The notes beneath the pieces were generated by a model that was given only the letters and a program-made list of their open reading frames with translations, was not told the origin of the DNA and ran no database searches. This document shows, one piece after another, positions 43,785 to 52,843 of a stretch of 64,000 nucleotides of DNA. Positions within the stretch are counted from its first letter, which is position 1, and the number at the start of each line of letters is the position of its first letter. The stretch is from CALCKW01 sp033852095. Lineage in GTDB: Bacteria > Pseudomonadota > Gammaproteobacteria > CALCKW01. The DNA is taken from contig JAWSVD010000048.1 in the NCBI GenBank assembly GCA_033852095.1, positions 1-64,000 of the forward strand, in the 5' to 3' direction. The translations under genes were made by a program, and so were the position numbers.

Positions 43785-44692
43785 TGGTCCTCCTCGCGTT
43801 CGAGTTTGTGCCCTAGGTGGGCTTGCAGTTTACCGCGAAATTTCGCACCCAATAACCAGGCTGGATCTGCCAGTTCTGGTTTAATCACCGCGGCTAGGCG
43901 GTAGGCCGCACTCTGGGTGCCGAGGGCGGCGGTTTTGAGACATGACAAGGCATAGGCCGGCCAGACTTGGCCGCTGTTTTTTAAGATGAGGACACGGGTA
44001 TTTGCGATCAGCGCGACCCGTTGCTGCAGCCACTGGCGGCTGCTGCGGTGCGCGGGAACGGCTTCAAAAACCTCGGCCTTTGCGGCCCAGCGCATCTTGA
44101 AATTCTGAGCGGAGAGGCGGCGAAAAAACTGCAGATCCTCCCCGCCGCTCTGACCCAGCGCTGGATCAAACCAGGGCTGCTCGAGCTTATCCAGCACAGA
44201 CAACTTGATCAGCACGTTGCCGCAGGCCTGTAATTCACAGGGGGTGTTATCAGCGAGCTCCAGATCTGCGCCGTAGTAGATGCAGTGTTTTAAAAAATCG
44301 GTGACATCTAATTCAAACACAGGTCGTGTCGGTCCTCCCACGGCGTCCGCGTCATCCATCGCCTGGACCCTGAGCAACTCTGCTATCCAGTGCTCGCCGG
44401 GCCATTCATCGTCGTCTATCAAGGCGGCGTACATTACGCCGCTCTGGCTGGCCGCTTTTAAAACTTGGTTTCGCGCCTGGCTGATGCCGCGGCTGGTCGA
44501 GGCAGTGGCGACGATGGGCAGGGGGTAGGCGGTTTGCTGCAATGCCGCGACTGTGGCCAGGCCCTCACTGTCGGGGTGGTTATCCACCACGTAGACAGTG
44601 CTTGGCGCGGGCGTGACCTCTGCTAATTGTTCGAGCAGGCGGCGCAGGCCCGCTGGGCGGCGGTAGGTGCAGACGCAGATGACATAACTCAT
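43781..44692 (-). CDS. family 2 glycosyltransferase
   Basis: The 303-residue enzyme has a GT-A domain beginning YVICVCTYRRPAGLRRLLEQL, VYVVDNHPDSEG in place of the usual DDGS, and a metal motif ALIDDDEWPGEHW (about 92-104). GGEDLQFFRRL near the middle is the acceptor-side ED motif. It is the second sugar transferase of the operon, overlapping both neighbours by four bases, so expression is coupled. Donor and acceptor are unknown. Confidence 0.87.
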   Translation of the reverse strand: MSYVICVCTYRRPAGLRRLLEQLAEVTPAPSTVYVVDNHPDSEGLATVAALQQTAYPLPIVATASTSRGISQARNQVLKAASQSGVMYAALIDDDEWPGEHWIAELLRVQAMDDADAVGGPTRPVFELDVTDFLKHCIYYGADLELADNTPCELQACGNVLIKLSVLDKLEQPWFDPALGQSGGEDLQFFRRLSAQNFKMRWAAKAEVFEAVPAHRSSRQWLQQRVALIANTRVLILKNSGQVWPAYALSCLKTAALGTQSAAYRLAAVIKPELADPAWLLGAKFRGKLQAHLGHKLEREEDH

Positions 44693-45933
44693 GTTCTGAG
44701 CTGCATGCGATCGTTGAGTTTGAGCAGCAGATAGGCCGTCATGAACACTTCGGCGATCAGGGCCCCGAACAAGGTGCTGGCAGGGTCTTGGAGCAGCAGC
44801 AAAGTCACCACAGTCGCAGTGCTCAACAGCGCACCGTAGACGCTGGCGAGTGCGAGCACTTTGAAGTCAGCCAGCGCCTGAAGCGCGGCAGATGCAGGGG
44901 AATTGAGGGTGACAAAGAGCGTGATCACGGTCCAGAGCGAGACAATCAGGGCCATGGGCTCGGCGCTGTATTTTTCCGAATATAACAAGCCGTGTACCCA
45001 GGGCCAGAGCAGCCACAATGCCGCCGCAACCGCGCACAGCGCTGCGCACATCACCACTGTGGTGTGCTTGATGTGGCGCATGACCTGCGAATAGCGCTGC
45101 GCATCCAGATCTATCGCCATCTGCGGTTTGCTTAGATTTTGCCAGGTGGTGAGCACCACGCGCACCGGGCCAAACAGCACCCCGCCCGCGGCCAGGGGGG
45201 CGAAGGCACTGGCGCCGAGGCTGCCGCTGATGATGATGGCGTGCGCCTGGCCCATCAGCAGCGTGGTCACCGCGCCGATCAACGCCCAGCGGGTCTGGGG
45301 CCAGAGCCGTCTGTAGCTGCCGAGCGCGCGCAGTTGATCGGGCAGCCGCCAGGCGTCACGCAACTGCGTGATCTCCAACAAGGAGGCGGCTGTGTTGGCC
45401 GTGGCGAGCGATATCAGCACAGCGGCGAGCGCTGCATTGTCGTACAGGGTAATCGAGACAGCGCAGCCCAGCAGACCGACCGCCGCGTAGAGCGCATCGG
45501 CCCGAGCGGGGATCTCTGCGCGCAATCGGGCGTAGGCGAAGCTGCGGGTGTACTGGCGGGTGGCGTAGCTGCAGATAAACAGCGTGACAGGTATTGCAGT
45601 GGCGTCAAAGCTGAGCAAAGAGAGCGCGCCTAGTATCAGCACACTGATAATGAAAAGGCCATTTAAAGCGTTGAACACGGCCTCTTGCTCGCGGCGTTCA
45701 AGCGCCACCTTGATCACCGGGGTGTAAATAGAGAGCGGTGTTGATATCAGGGCGTTGTTGACCGCTGCTGCGACCATGGCCAAGACAAAGCTCAGCGCAA
45801 ATACGCCGTAGTCATGGGGGCTGAACAGGCGCAATAAAAACAGGTTGATTGAAAAGTGAAAGAGACTCACTAGCGCCTGGCCGCTGATAGCTTTGGACAG
45901 CCGAGAGCTGAGCGCTTTGTAAAATAAGGTCAT
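44689..45933 (-). CDS. polysaccharide flippase (Wzx-like, MATE/MVF superfamily)
   Basis: The protein (414 residues from this start) has about 12 hydrophobic segments and the polysaccharide biosynthesis flippase start, GQALVSLFHFSINLFLLRLFSPHDYGVFAL. It should flip the lipid-linked repeat unit to the periplasm. I use ATG 45933 (MTLFYKALSSRLSK); a GTG at 45975 overlapping the preceding gene would add 14 residues and fits the tight packing of this operon, so the start is uncertain. Confidence 0.83.
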   Translation of the reverse strand: MTLFYKALSSRLSKAISGQALVSLFHFSINLFLLRLFSPHDYGVFALSFVLAMVAAAVNNALISTPLSIYTPVIKVALERREQEAVFNALNGLFIISVLILGALSLLSFDATAIPVTLFICSYATRQYTRSFAYARLRAEIPARADALYAAVGLLGCAVSITLYDNAALAAVLISLATANTAASLLEITQLRDAWRLPDQLRALGSYRRLWPQTRWALIGAVTTLLMGQAHAIIISGSLGASAFAPLAAGGVLFGPVRVVLTTWQNLSKPQMAIDLDAQRYSQVMRHIKHTTVVMCAALCAVAAALWLLWPWVHGLLYSEKYSAEPMALIVSLWTVITLFVTLNSPASAALQALADFKVLALASVYGALLSTATVVTLLLLQDPASTLFGALIAEVFMTAYLLLKLNDRMQLRT

Positions 45934-45961
45934 TGGGTGTTTTGAGCCGTCGCTGCCCGCT

Positions 45962-46738
45962 TCAGTGGCGGCCACTGACGGCGTACCTCAGCATGGAATA
46001 GAGCAGTGCCCAAGGCTCCAAGAAGTAGCGGCTGGCAAAGCGGCGTGGGTTTTCCAGCAGCCTGTAACTCCATTCCAAGCCTGTGCGCCCCATCCAGCGC
46101 GGAGGCGTGCCGACTTCTCCAGCCACGTATTCCATGCACGCGCCGCAACTGAGCACCGCGGGGCATTGAATCAACTCGCGATGCTGCGCGACCCAGTGTT
46201 CTTGCCGTGGGCTACCAAGGCCCACCAGCAGTATCTGAGGGGCGAAGTCATTGAGCTCTTGAATGACTTTTAGGCTGTCAGCGCTGTTGTCTGACTGGTC
46301 GAAATAACCGGGTATGGCGTGTGTCTTTAGCTGTGGGTAGCGCTGTTTGATTTGATCCATCGCGCGCTGCTGTACCTTGGAAGTCTGGCCGATATGACAG
46401 ACACGCCAGCCGTTTTTCTCCGCACTGTCGAGCAGCGGCCAGATGAAATCCACGTAGGTGAGTCGATCCGCCGCAGAGACATCAAAGCCCGTCATTTTAA
46501 GCAGCCAAATGATGGGCATGCCGTCGACCATGTTGATGCGCTCGCGGTAGCTGTCGCGCAACGACTTGGAGCGATAATACAAATACAGCGAGTGCAAATT
46601 GTGTGCGAACACCGTTGTCGGGCACTGCGCATCAATCGCGTCTTTCAGGTGCGCAACGTAGTCTTCGGCACCGCCTGGGTGGGCCACGAAGCCGAGCCAG
46701 GACATGGCCTTCAACGGGGAGCTAGTAGGCATTGGCAT
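45962..46738 (-). CDS. WecG/TagA/CpsF family glycosyltransferase
   Basis: The 258-residue protein shows the family order: FAHNLHSLYLYYRSKSLRD near 44-62, NMVDGMPIIWLLKMTG (about 69-84), LLVGLGSPRQEHWVAQH (about 170-186) and a C-terminal GTPPRWMGRTGLEWSYRLLENPRR. These enzymes transfer ManNAcA, ManNAc or glucose-type sugars to a polyprenyl-linked acceptor. It should add the second sugar after the initiating transferase. The start overlaps that gene by 17 bases. Confidence 0.88.
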   Translation of the reverse strand: MPMPTSSPLKAMSWLGFVAHPGGAEDYVAHLKDAIDAQCPTTVFAHNLHSLYLYYRSKSLRDSYRERINMVDGMPIIWLLKMTGFDVSAADRLTYVDFIWPLLDSAEKNGWRVCHIGQTSKVQQRAMDQIKQRYPQLKTHAIPGYFDQSDNSADSLKVIQELNDFAPQILLVGLGSPRQEHWVAQHRELIQCPAVLSCGACMEYVAGEVGTPPRWMGRTGLEWSYRLLENPRRFASRYFLEPWALLYSMLRYAVSGRH

Positions 46739-47351
46739 CTGTCCAGCCCCCGAGCGCGGTTTTCACGATGATCTTGATGTCGAGCCACAGATTGCGTTGT
46801 TTGATATACGCCATGTCGAAATCGAAACGGCCCTGCATATCGGCCAGCGCGCGGGTTTCGCCGCGGAAGCCGTTGATTTGCGCCCAACCGGTGATGCCGG
46901 GGGTGGCGGCGTAGCGCTGCATCAAAGTGGGGATGCGCTGGCTGAAATCGTCGTCCAGCGCCAGCGGGTGAGGGCGCGGCCCCACCAGTGACATCTCGCC
47001 TTTGACCACGTTGATCAGCTGCGGCAGTTCATCGATGCTGGTGCGTCTGATGAAGGCGCCGATTCGGGTCACGCGGGGATCATGTTGCGTCGCCTGGGCA
47101 TAGGGCGCGGTCGCAGGCTTGGCTTCAAATGCCATGCTGCGAAACTTGTACACATCAAACACCTTGCCGCCCAAACCGTAGCGTTTTTGTTTGAAAAAAA
47201 CCGGGCCAGGGGCGTCGCGTTTGATGCCGCCTGCGATGATCGCCAGCAGCGGGGAGAGCACGAGCAGCGCGGGAAGCGCGAGGCAGAGATCCAGCAGTCG
47301 CTTTGAAAGCGGCATAGCAGCGGACGCTGGCAGGGAGGCGTCAGTGGTCAA
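46722..47351 (-). CDS. initiating undecaprenyl-phosphate sugar phosphotransferase
   Basis: The 209-residue protein holds only the catalytic part of the bacterial sugar transferase (WbaP/PglC-like) family, with one N-terminal membrane segment (about 20-40). Motifs are KRDAPGPVFFKQKRYGLGGK, VYKFRSM, RRTSIDELPQLINVVKGEMS and VGPRPHPL, then PGITGWAQINGFRGET. It links the first sugar-1-phosphate to undecaprenyl phosphate and starts the repeat unit. It follows the kinase gene by four bases. The sugar is unknown. Confidence 0.92.
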   Translation of the reverse strand: MTTDASLPASAAMPLSKRLLDLCLALPALLVLSPLLAIIAGGIKRDAPGPVFFKQKRYGLGGKVFDVYKFRSMAFEAKPATAPYAQATQHDPRVTRIGAFIRRTSIDELPQLINVVKGEMSLVGPRPHPLALDDDFSQRIPTLMQRYAATPGITGWAQINGFRGETRALADMQGRFDFDMAYIKQRNLWLDIKIIVKTALGGWTDANAY

Positions 47352-47355
47352 AGCG

Positions 47356-49590
47356 CTAATCCATCCTGTCTTTGTAATAGGCGTAGTGACTGGCTGATTG
47401 GCTCGACGCGTTCAAAATGCAGCCGTTGACGGTCACGCCGGCGTACTGCAGCCTGCGAATGCTCTCTTTAAGCTGCTGTTCTTTGACTTCGGACTCTTTG
47501 ACCACCAAGAGCGTTGTGCCCGCAGCTCGGCCGATGCTTGTCGCCGTGGCCACACTCAGGATGGGCGGGGTATCCACAATGGCGATGTCAAAGGCCGGGG
47601 TGATCCGCGCCAAGAAGGCTTGCAGATCACCGTCACTGGGTGCGCTGCTGTGGATTTCATCGGAGTGATGGCCGCGCGGCAGGCAATAGAGATTGGGCAC
47701 GCCAGTGGCTTTAACTGCGGAGGCGGGGCGCGCTGTTCCGGCGACCGCGTCCGTCAGCCCAGGGCCGCCTTCGATGGCAAATGTCTTGTGGATATAGCCG
47801 CGCTGGTAGTCGGCGTCAATGAGCAATACACGCTTGCCCGATTGCGCCAGCAGGACAGCGAGGTTAATGCTGACAAAGGATTTGCCCATGGCCGGTAGCG
47901 GACTGCAAATCATGAGGATATTGTTCGGGGCGTTGTACATCAAGTCACTCAGCATCGAACGCAATCCGCGCAGATTCTCCACGGAAAAATCTTCGGGCTG
48001 TCGAATTGCCAAGACTTCGTGGCTGCCGGCGGGCAGTAAATCGCCTTTTTTTGCGGTGGTCTTGCCCGGGTATTTGAATTGTTGCTGCGCGAGGCTGCGC
48101 GGGATGTTCATGTACACCGGCAGGCCGGAGTGTTTGGCCAGTGCGACATCGTCTTCGATGGTGCTGCTGAGTGATGCGCGCAGCAGCACCCACAACGCGT
48201 ACAAAAACAACGAGGCAAGGGCGGCGAGCACGATCACGATTTTTGCTTTGGGTGCCACCGGCTTGGTCTGGGGAAGCGCCAGATCCACAATCTGAACGCT
48301 GCCAACGGTGTTGGCTTGTGCCAATCTCAGCCGCTGAGCGCGCTCGTTCAACTCGGTATAGAGCTTTCGTGTGGCCTCGACGTCGCGTTCCAGAGGGCCT
48401 AGGTCATGCGATACCCGGGCAATGTTGGGGATGCGGTTACGAATTTGCCGGATGGTGGCTTGATAAGTCTCGATCTCCTTGTCCAATTTGGTCACGGAGG
48501 GGTGCAAGCCGGTGTACCTGTCCCGCATCTCGAGGCGCTCGCGCTCGAGTTCCAGCAGCTTCGATTCCTCGGAGGCCAGGCGTTGTACCAATGCATTGGT
48601 CTGCGCATCGACGCCCACCGCGGAGCCATTGCGGCGCTGGTAGCGTTCGAGCCTTGATTCCGCGCGCTGCAGGTCCCTTTTTAGTTCGGGCAGGCGCTGC
48701 TCGAAAAACCCCAGCTCGCTGCGAAAGGACTTGCTCTCCCAGCCCAGTTTCACGTCGCTGTATTGTTGCGCAACGGCGTTCAACAGCAGCGCGGTAGTTT
48801 CGGGGTTGTCGCCCCGCAAGGAGAGGGCGAGGATGCGGGATTTCGCGTCCCTGTTTTCTATGCTGAGCCTGTCGCGAAGGTCGGTCAAGGTGTTCTGCAA
48901 AGAGCTGAAACTGAGCGCGAATTCGGTGCCGGCGTGGGCGTCCAGGCGCTCCACGCGGATATCGAAAAGTTCGTTGCCAGTGGCGCGGGCGCTGACCGTT
49001 CGGCCGATCGATGCTCTTTCTATTAATGTGAGTTCGCCGTCATAGACAGCAAACTGCTCGGCACCGAGGCTGACCAGCTTCAGTTCCTTGTCCAGCCACG
49101 CGCTGGGCACCTTGAGTTCGCTGACCTCCAGCGTCGTCTGGCGCCACGCAAAGCCATCTGCACTGGGCTGTGCTTCCAACCAATACTGCAGCGTTGGCCA
49201 CTGTTGGGCCAGCGCGGAGAGCACGGGGAAATCCCGTGCCTGCGCTTGTATCTGGAGTTGCTGCGCGTTGATGACCGGCTCCAAAACCTCTCGGGAACGG
49301 ATCAGTTCGCTCTCTTCTTTGATCCGCGGGGTGTTTCGTTGCTCGCCAGTGGAGTCGATTATTTGATCGGCGCCGCCAGACGCCGCAACACGCAGCAGGG
49401 CATCGGCTCTGTAGGTGCTGGGTGTTGAGATCAAATACAGCCAAGCGGCAATGAGCCCCGCCAACACAGCGACGGCAAAACCCCAGCGGTTGCGCCTTAG
49501 AATACGCAGCAGCTCGCGCGTATCGCTGGTCGCGGGTGCGGTCACGGGCGTGTTGACGGGCGGCGTATACTGTATCGCTTTCATTTCCAT
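47356..49590 (-). CDS. Wzz-type chain-length regulator fused to tyrosine autokinase (Wzc/GumC-like)
   Basis: The 744-residue protein has an N-terminal Wzz domain with a membrane segment (about 36-55), a long periplasmic coiled-coil region (about 290-420), a second membrane segment (about 450-470) and a cytoplasmic BY-kinase domain. Walker A reads SPLPAMGKS (563-571), Walker A' LLIDAD (589-594) and Walker B DIAIVDTPP (668-676). The tail has Tyr at 736, 738 and 739, a short cluster. It controls length and export of the polysaccharide. No partner phosphatase (Wzb) is in the operon. Confidence 0.9.
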   Translation of the reverse strand: MEMKAIQYTPPVNTPVTAPATSDTRELLRILRRNRWGFAVAVLAGLIAAWLYLISTPSTYRADALLRVAASGGADQIIDSTGEQRNTPRIKEESELIRSREVLEPVINAQQLQIQAQARDFPVLSALAQQWPTLQYWLEAQPSADGFAWRQTTLEVSELKVPSAWLDKELKLVSLGAEQFAVYDGELTLIERASIGRTVSARATGNELFDIRVERLDAHAGTEFALSFSSLQNTLTDLRDRLSIENRDAKSRILALSLRGDNPETTALLLNAVAQQYSDVKLGWESKSFRSELGFFEQRLPELKRDLQRAESRLERYQRRNGSAVGVDAQTNALVQRLASEESKLLELERERLEMRDRYTGLHPSVTKLDKEIETYQATIRQIRNRIPNIARVSHDLGPLERDVEATRKLYTELNERAQRLRLAQANTVGSVQIVDLALPQTKPVAPKAKIVIVLAALASLFLYALWVLLRASLSSTIEDDVALAKHSGLPVYMNIPRSLAQQQFKYPGKTTAKKGDLLPAGSHEVLAIRQPEDFSVENLRGLRSMLSDLMYNAPNNILMICSPLPAMGKSFVSINLAVLLAQSGKRVLLIDADYQRGYIHKTFAIEGGPGLTDAVAGTARPASAVKATGVPNLYCLPRGHHSDEIHSSAPSDGDLQAFLARITPAFDIAIVDTPPILSVATATSIGRAAGTTLLVVKESEVKEQQLKESIRRLQYAGVTVNGCILNASSQSASHYAYYKDRMD

Positions 49591-49642
49591 ATTTTCTTTA
49601 CTTGTACGCCGCTACTGCGTTTTTCGACGGAGTCTTGACGGC

Positions 49643-50668
49643 TTAGTTAGCGTTGGCTAGCTCTTTGACGTTCAGTTCTTCGCCGTCTGCCAAGCGTGCT
49701 GTTTGCGGCACGGCGGTGGCATCGAGGTCTTCGCGAAAATACTGAATGGTGCTGGCCAATCCTGTTGCCAGCTTGATGCGCGGTTGCCAGTTCAACAAGT
49801 TGTTGGCTCGGGTGATATCGGGTTGGCGCATTTTCGGATCATCTTTGGGTAATTCACAATACATCAATTTAGATGTGCTGCCGGTGAGCGCGATGACAGA
49901 CGTCGCCAGTTCAATCATGGTGAATTCGCCCGGGTTGCCCAGGTTGATGGGGCCGATGACAGTGTCCGGTGAGGCCATCATCGCGATCAAACCGCTGACC
50001 AGATCGTCCACATAACAAAAAGAGCGCGTTTGACTGCCGTCACCGTAGAGCGTGATGTCATTGTTCAGCAGCGCCTGCACCACGAAGTTTGAGACCACTC
50101 TGCCGTCGTCCCGCGCCATGCGTGGGCCGTAGGTGTTGAAGATGCGGACGACTTTGATACGGACATTGTGCACCCGCTGGTAGTCAAAAAAAAGCGACTC
50201 AGCGGTGCGTTTCCCCTCGTCATAACAGGAGCGTGGGCCAATGGTATTGACGTTGCCAAAATAGGATTCGCGCTGGGGGTGCTGTGTAGGGTCACCGTAA
50301 ACTTCACTGGTGGACGCCTGTAACACAGTGGCACCCGTCGATTTGGCCAGTCCGAGCACATTGATGGCGCCCAGGACGCAGGTTTTAGTCGTTTTTATGG
50401 GGTCGTCTTGGTAGTGTACGGGGCTCGCTGGGCAGGCGAGATTGTAGATTTGATCCAGTGGCAGCGCTGACTCTGGCAGCTCGATCGGATCGATGATGTC
50501 GTGCTCGATGAAGTCGAAACGGGGGTGGCTGAGGTTGTGCGCAATGTTGCGCTTTCTGCCAGTGCTCAAATTGTCCAGGCAAATAACGTGATGGCCGTTT
50601 AGCAGGAGCTCATCGCAGAGGTGAGAGCCCAAAAAGCCTGCGCCGCCTGTTACCAATATTGATTTCAC
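49643..50668 (-). CDS. UDP-glucuronate decarboxylase (UDP-xylose synthase, UXS-like)
   Basis: The 341-residue SDR enzyme has the NAD site GGAGFLG (8-14), STSEVYGDP (119-127) and catalytic Tyr149/Lys153 in SCYDEGKR, which marks the UXS group among epimerases. It would convert UDP-glucuronate to UDP-xylose for the polysaccharide. The GTG at 50668 has AGGAG 10 bases upstream and begins at the Rossmann strand KSILVTGG; a longer frame upstream has no family match. It is first in the operon. The repeat unit may therefore contain xylose. Confidence 0.9.
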   Translation of the reverse strand: MKSILVTGGAGFLGSHLCDELLLNGHHVICLDNLSTGRKRNIAHNLSHPRFDFIEHDIIDPIELPESALPLDQIYNLACPASPVHYQDDPIKTTKTCVLGAINVLGLAKSTGATVLQASTSEVYGDPTQHPQRESYFGNVNTIGPRSCYDEGKRTAESLFFDYQRVHNVRIKVVRIFNTYGPRMARDDGRVVSNFVVQALLNNDITLYGDGSQTRSFCYVDDLVSGLIAMMASPDTVIGPINLGNPGEFTMIELATSVIALTGSTSKLMYCELPKDDPKMRQPDITRANNLLNWQPRIKLATGLASTIQYFREDLDATAVPQTARLADGEELNVKELANAN

Positions 50669-51121
50669 TGATGATGACTCCTGTCTGCAATCACTCTGAT
50701 TGAGTATTTTAATTTTAGCCAATGATTTCCAATGCACCACTGCGGTTGTGGGCAATAAGCAAAGCTTGACAAAGGGGTGTGACAGCCTCTGCGACTGCAT
50801 CACAATATGACTACGATTGTGCGATTTTGTGAACAAAGCCGCAACTGTGTTGCGATTACAAAATTATGTATTTTATTGAGTAAAAGGCCGTTGACAATTG
50901 TTCGCCTTAACTTATCTAAACCTCATCGACCTTGCAGCAAGGAATAGCGGGGCTTATCAGTTTGTTTGTAAGCTATTGATTAGAATGATATTCAACAAGT
51001 TTCTCAGACTGTCTGTTCACTAACGTACCGCACCGCTACAAATTTCCCGCGATGAGAAAACATTGCAGTGTGTCAAATGTGAAACAGAAAATATTTTTAG
51101 ATATCAAGAGGACTAGCCCAT
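50669..51121. other. AT-rich divergent promoter region of the exopolysaccharide operon and tadA
   Basis: No gene is seen here. The region is clearly more AT-rich than its surroundings and must hold the leftward operon promoter. Around 50,800-50,860 there are several TTGTG/TGCGA words (for example ATTGTGCGATTTTGTGAACA), which may include regulator sites; I could not assign one. Confidence 0.5.
50891..50918 (+). promoter_or_regulatory. candidate sigma-70 promoter upstream of tadA
   Basis: TTGACA at 50891-50896 is followed after 16 bases by TATCTA at 50913-50918. It points towards tadA, whose start codon is about 200 bases on. Confidence 0.4.
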
Positions 51122-51592
51122 TTGAGTTACACAGTTAGCCATGAGCACTGGATGGAACAGGCGCTGATATTGGCAAAACAAGCGCAGCACGAGGGGGAAG
51201 TGCCGGTGGGGGCCGTGGTTGTGCTAAACGGCGAAATTGTCGGCAGCGGCTTCAACAGCCCCATCGGGTGTTGTGATCCCAGTGCCCATGCGGAGATCCA
51301 GGCGATCCGTCAGGCCGCACAAACAATGGGCAACTACCGCCTGCCCGGCTGTGCGTTGTACGTGACCTTGGAGCCCTGCACCATGTGCGTGGGCGCCCTG
51401 GTGCACGCGCGTATCCAGACACTTGTCTACGGCGCAAAAGAACACCGCACGGGGGCTGTAGTCAGTCAGTTGCAACTGCTGGACGCCGCGGCCCACAACC
51501 ACCGCGTCGAGGCGGTGGGCGGTGTGTTGGAACCGCAATGCCGTGAGATGCTGCAAAGTTTCTTCAGAGAGAGGCGCAAGAAGAAAGACTAG
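51122..51592 (+). CDS. tadA: tRNA-specific adenosine deaminase TadA
   Basis: The 156-residue protein has the deaminase zinc site: His56-Ala-Glu58 in SAHAEIQAI and Cys86/Cys89 in TLEPCTMCVGALVHARI. It converts A34 to inosine in tRNA-Arg(ACG), an essential editing step. The TTG at 51122 is preceded by GAGGA and gives MSYTVSHEHWMEQAL; an ATG ten codons later would also begin at the catalytic domain. In many gammaproteobacteria tadA stands near mltF or purL; neither is here. Confidence 0.94.
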   Translation: MSYTVSHEHWMEQALILAKQAQHEGEVPVGAVVVLNGEIVGSGFNSPIGCCDPSAHAEIQAIRQAAQTMGNYRLPGCALYVTLEPCTMCVGALVHARIQTLVYGAKEHRTGAVVSQLQLLDAAAHNHRVEAVGGVLEPQCREMLQSFFRERRKKKD

Positions 51593-51787
51593 GCCTAGTA
51601 GCGTTGGGCTCTGTCCGGGGCCATGACACGGCCGCCTGATCAGGGTGCTCTAAGCCGCCGGCCCCAAATGTGTGCAAACGTTAAAGATTGGCTACAAATA
51701 GGCCGCTATCGGGCCATGGCCTAAACAGATCAGCATGAGTGATGCGCGTGGATCACGGGCCCCCTTACACGGAGCCTCTTCGACATC

Positions 51788-52456
51788 ATGCGTTTATCTT
51801 TGTTAGTACACGAACTAGCGGCCAAACTAGACCCCAGCGCAGCGGGCGGGGAAGCCCTTGAAGCACAGTCCGCCAAGACGGCATTGGTGGCTAAGATCAC
51901 GGCGTTGGACGCGGCGCGAGCCGGTGCGGTGGGGCGTGGTCTTCAGCTCGCGGCCGAAGAAATGCACGAGCTGACCCTGCTGACCGGTTCTCAGGATCAC
52001 AACATCCGCCAGTTGGGTGAGGGTACCCGCGCAACAGTTGCCGAGATAGGCCAGATATTTGAAGGTCTGGGCACCGACCGCTGGTGTTCGGTCTCTGCCT
52101 TGCAGCAGGATTTGAAACCGGCCAAAGACCGCCTGACACTGTTGATCTCTCAATTGGCAAAGAACATCTCCGGCATGCCACAGTCACTCAGCAGTGGCGA
52201 AGCACCGCAGTCGGCGGACAGGGTACAGATCGAAACGCTGCTGCGGCAGGTGATGATCAACGGTCGAGACAGATTGTCTGCGCTGGAAATCGTGGTTGAA
52301 GCCTTGCTCTTGGCCGCTGAGAGCGCGACGGATCTCGAGCAGCTGATCGCGCTGGATTCGGATTCGCTGGAATACAGCACGCGCCAGCGTCTGGCGGCTT
52401 TGACCCGTGACAAGGTGCTGGATGAAACGATCTTGGCCAACCAAGTGGCGCACTGA
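51788..52456 (+). CDS. conserved-looking helical protein of unknown function
   Basis: The 222-residue protein is rich in Ala, Leu and Gln and appears mostly helical, with no signal peptide, membrane segment or Cys cluster. The start MRLSLLVHELAAKLDPSAAG is preceded by GGAG about 13 bases upstream. I do not recognise a family. Codon use looks like its neighbours. It stands alone, convergent with the DUF3658 gene, with 11 bases between. Confidence 0.6.
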   Translation: MRLSLLVHELAAKLDPSAAGGEALEAQSAKTALVAKITALDAARAGAVGRGLQLAAEEMHELTLLTGSQDHNIRQLGEGTRATVAEIGQIFEGLGTDRWCSVSALQQDLKPAKDRLTLLISQLAKNISGMPQSLSSGEAPQSADRVQIETLLRQVMINGRDRLSALEIVVEALLLAAESATDLEQLIALDSDSLEYSTRQRLAALTRDKVLDETILANQVAH

Positions 52457-52467
52457 GCAGATCGAGC

Positions 52468-52809
52468 TCAGTCGTCAATTACACTGTCATTGGGATGGTC
52501 CAGGGGCGACGTTTTTAGCCGAACTTCACTGCAGCGCATATGCGCCAACGGACCGCGAGCCTCGAGCGAGCCCTCTGCCGCCAGCTTTTGTATGCGCTGA
52601 GAGAAAAACACATCCGGAAGGCCTCTGCTGTACACGGGTCTTGTCTGCATTGTAGTAGCCACGACCTTGGCCACCTTCTGCCAGTGTTGCATCGTATTTT
52701 CCAACAAGGCGTTATCAATTTCGCGCAGTTGCTGCCTTGATAGGCCGACGATTGTTTTGTCTTCTTCTGCAGTGAGTGCTCGGTCAGCCGCCATGCCGTG
52801 GTCTGTCAT
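52468..52809 (-). CDS. DUF3658 family protein
   Basis: The 113-residue protein has the pattern I associate with DUF3658: LREIDNALLENTMQHWQKVAKVV, GLPDVFFSQRIQKLAAEGSLEARG, and MRCSEVRL. The function of the family is unknown. It lies 34 bases downstream of the NfeD gene on the same strand and could be in the same transcript. Family naming is from memory. Confidence 0.7.
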   Translation of the reverse strand: MTDHGMAADRALTAEEDKTIVGLSRQQLREIDNALLENTMQHWQKVAKVVATTMQTRPVYSRGLPDVFFSQRIQKLAAEGSLEARGPLAHMRCSEVRLKTSPLDHPNDSVIDD

Positions 52810-52843
52810 AATATAGCGCTGCTTAACCGTGACTGAATATGCC

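Noticed and set aside
50669..50836. N-terminal extension of the UXS enzyme
   Set aside because: The extension has no Rossmann features, and the GTG at 50668 has AGGAG upstream and starts exactly at the NAD-binding strand.
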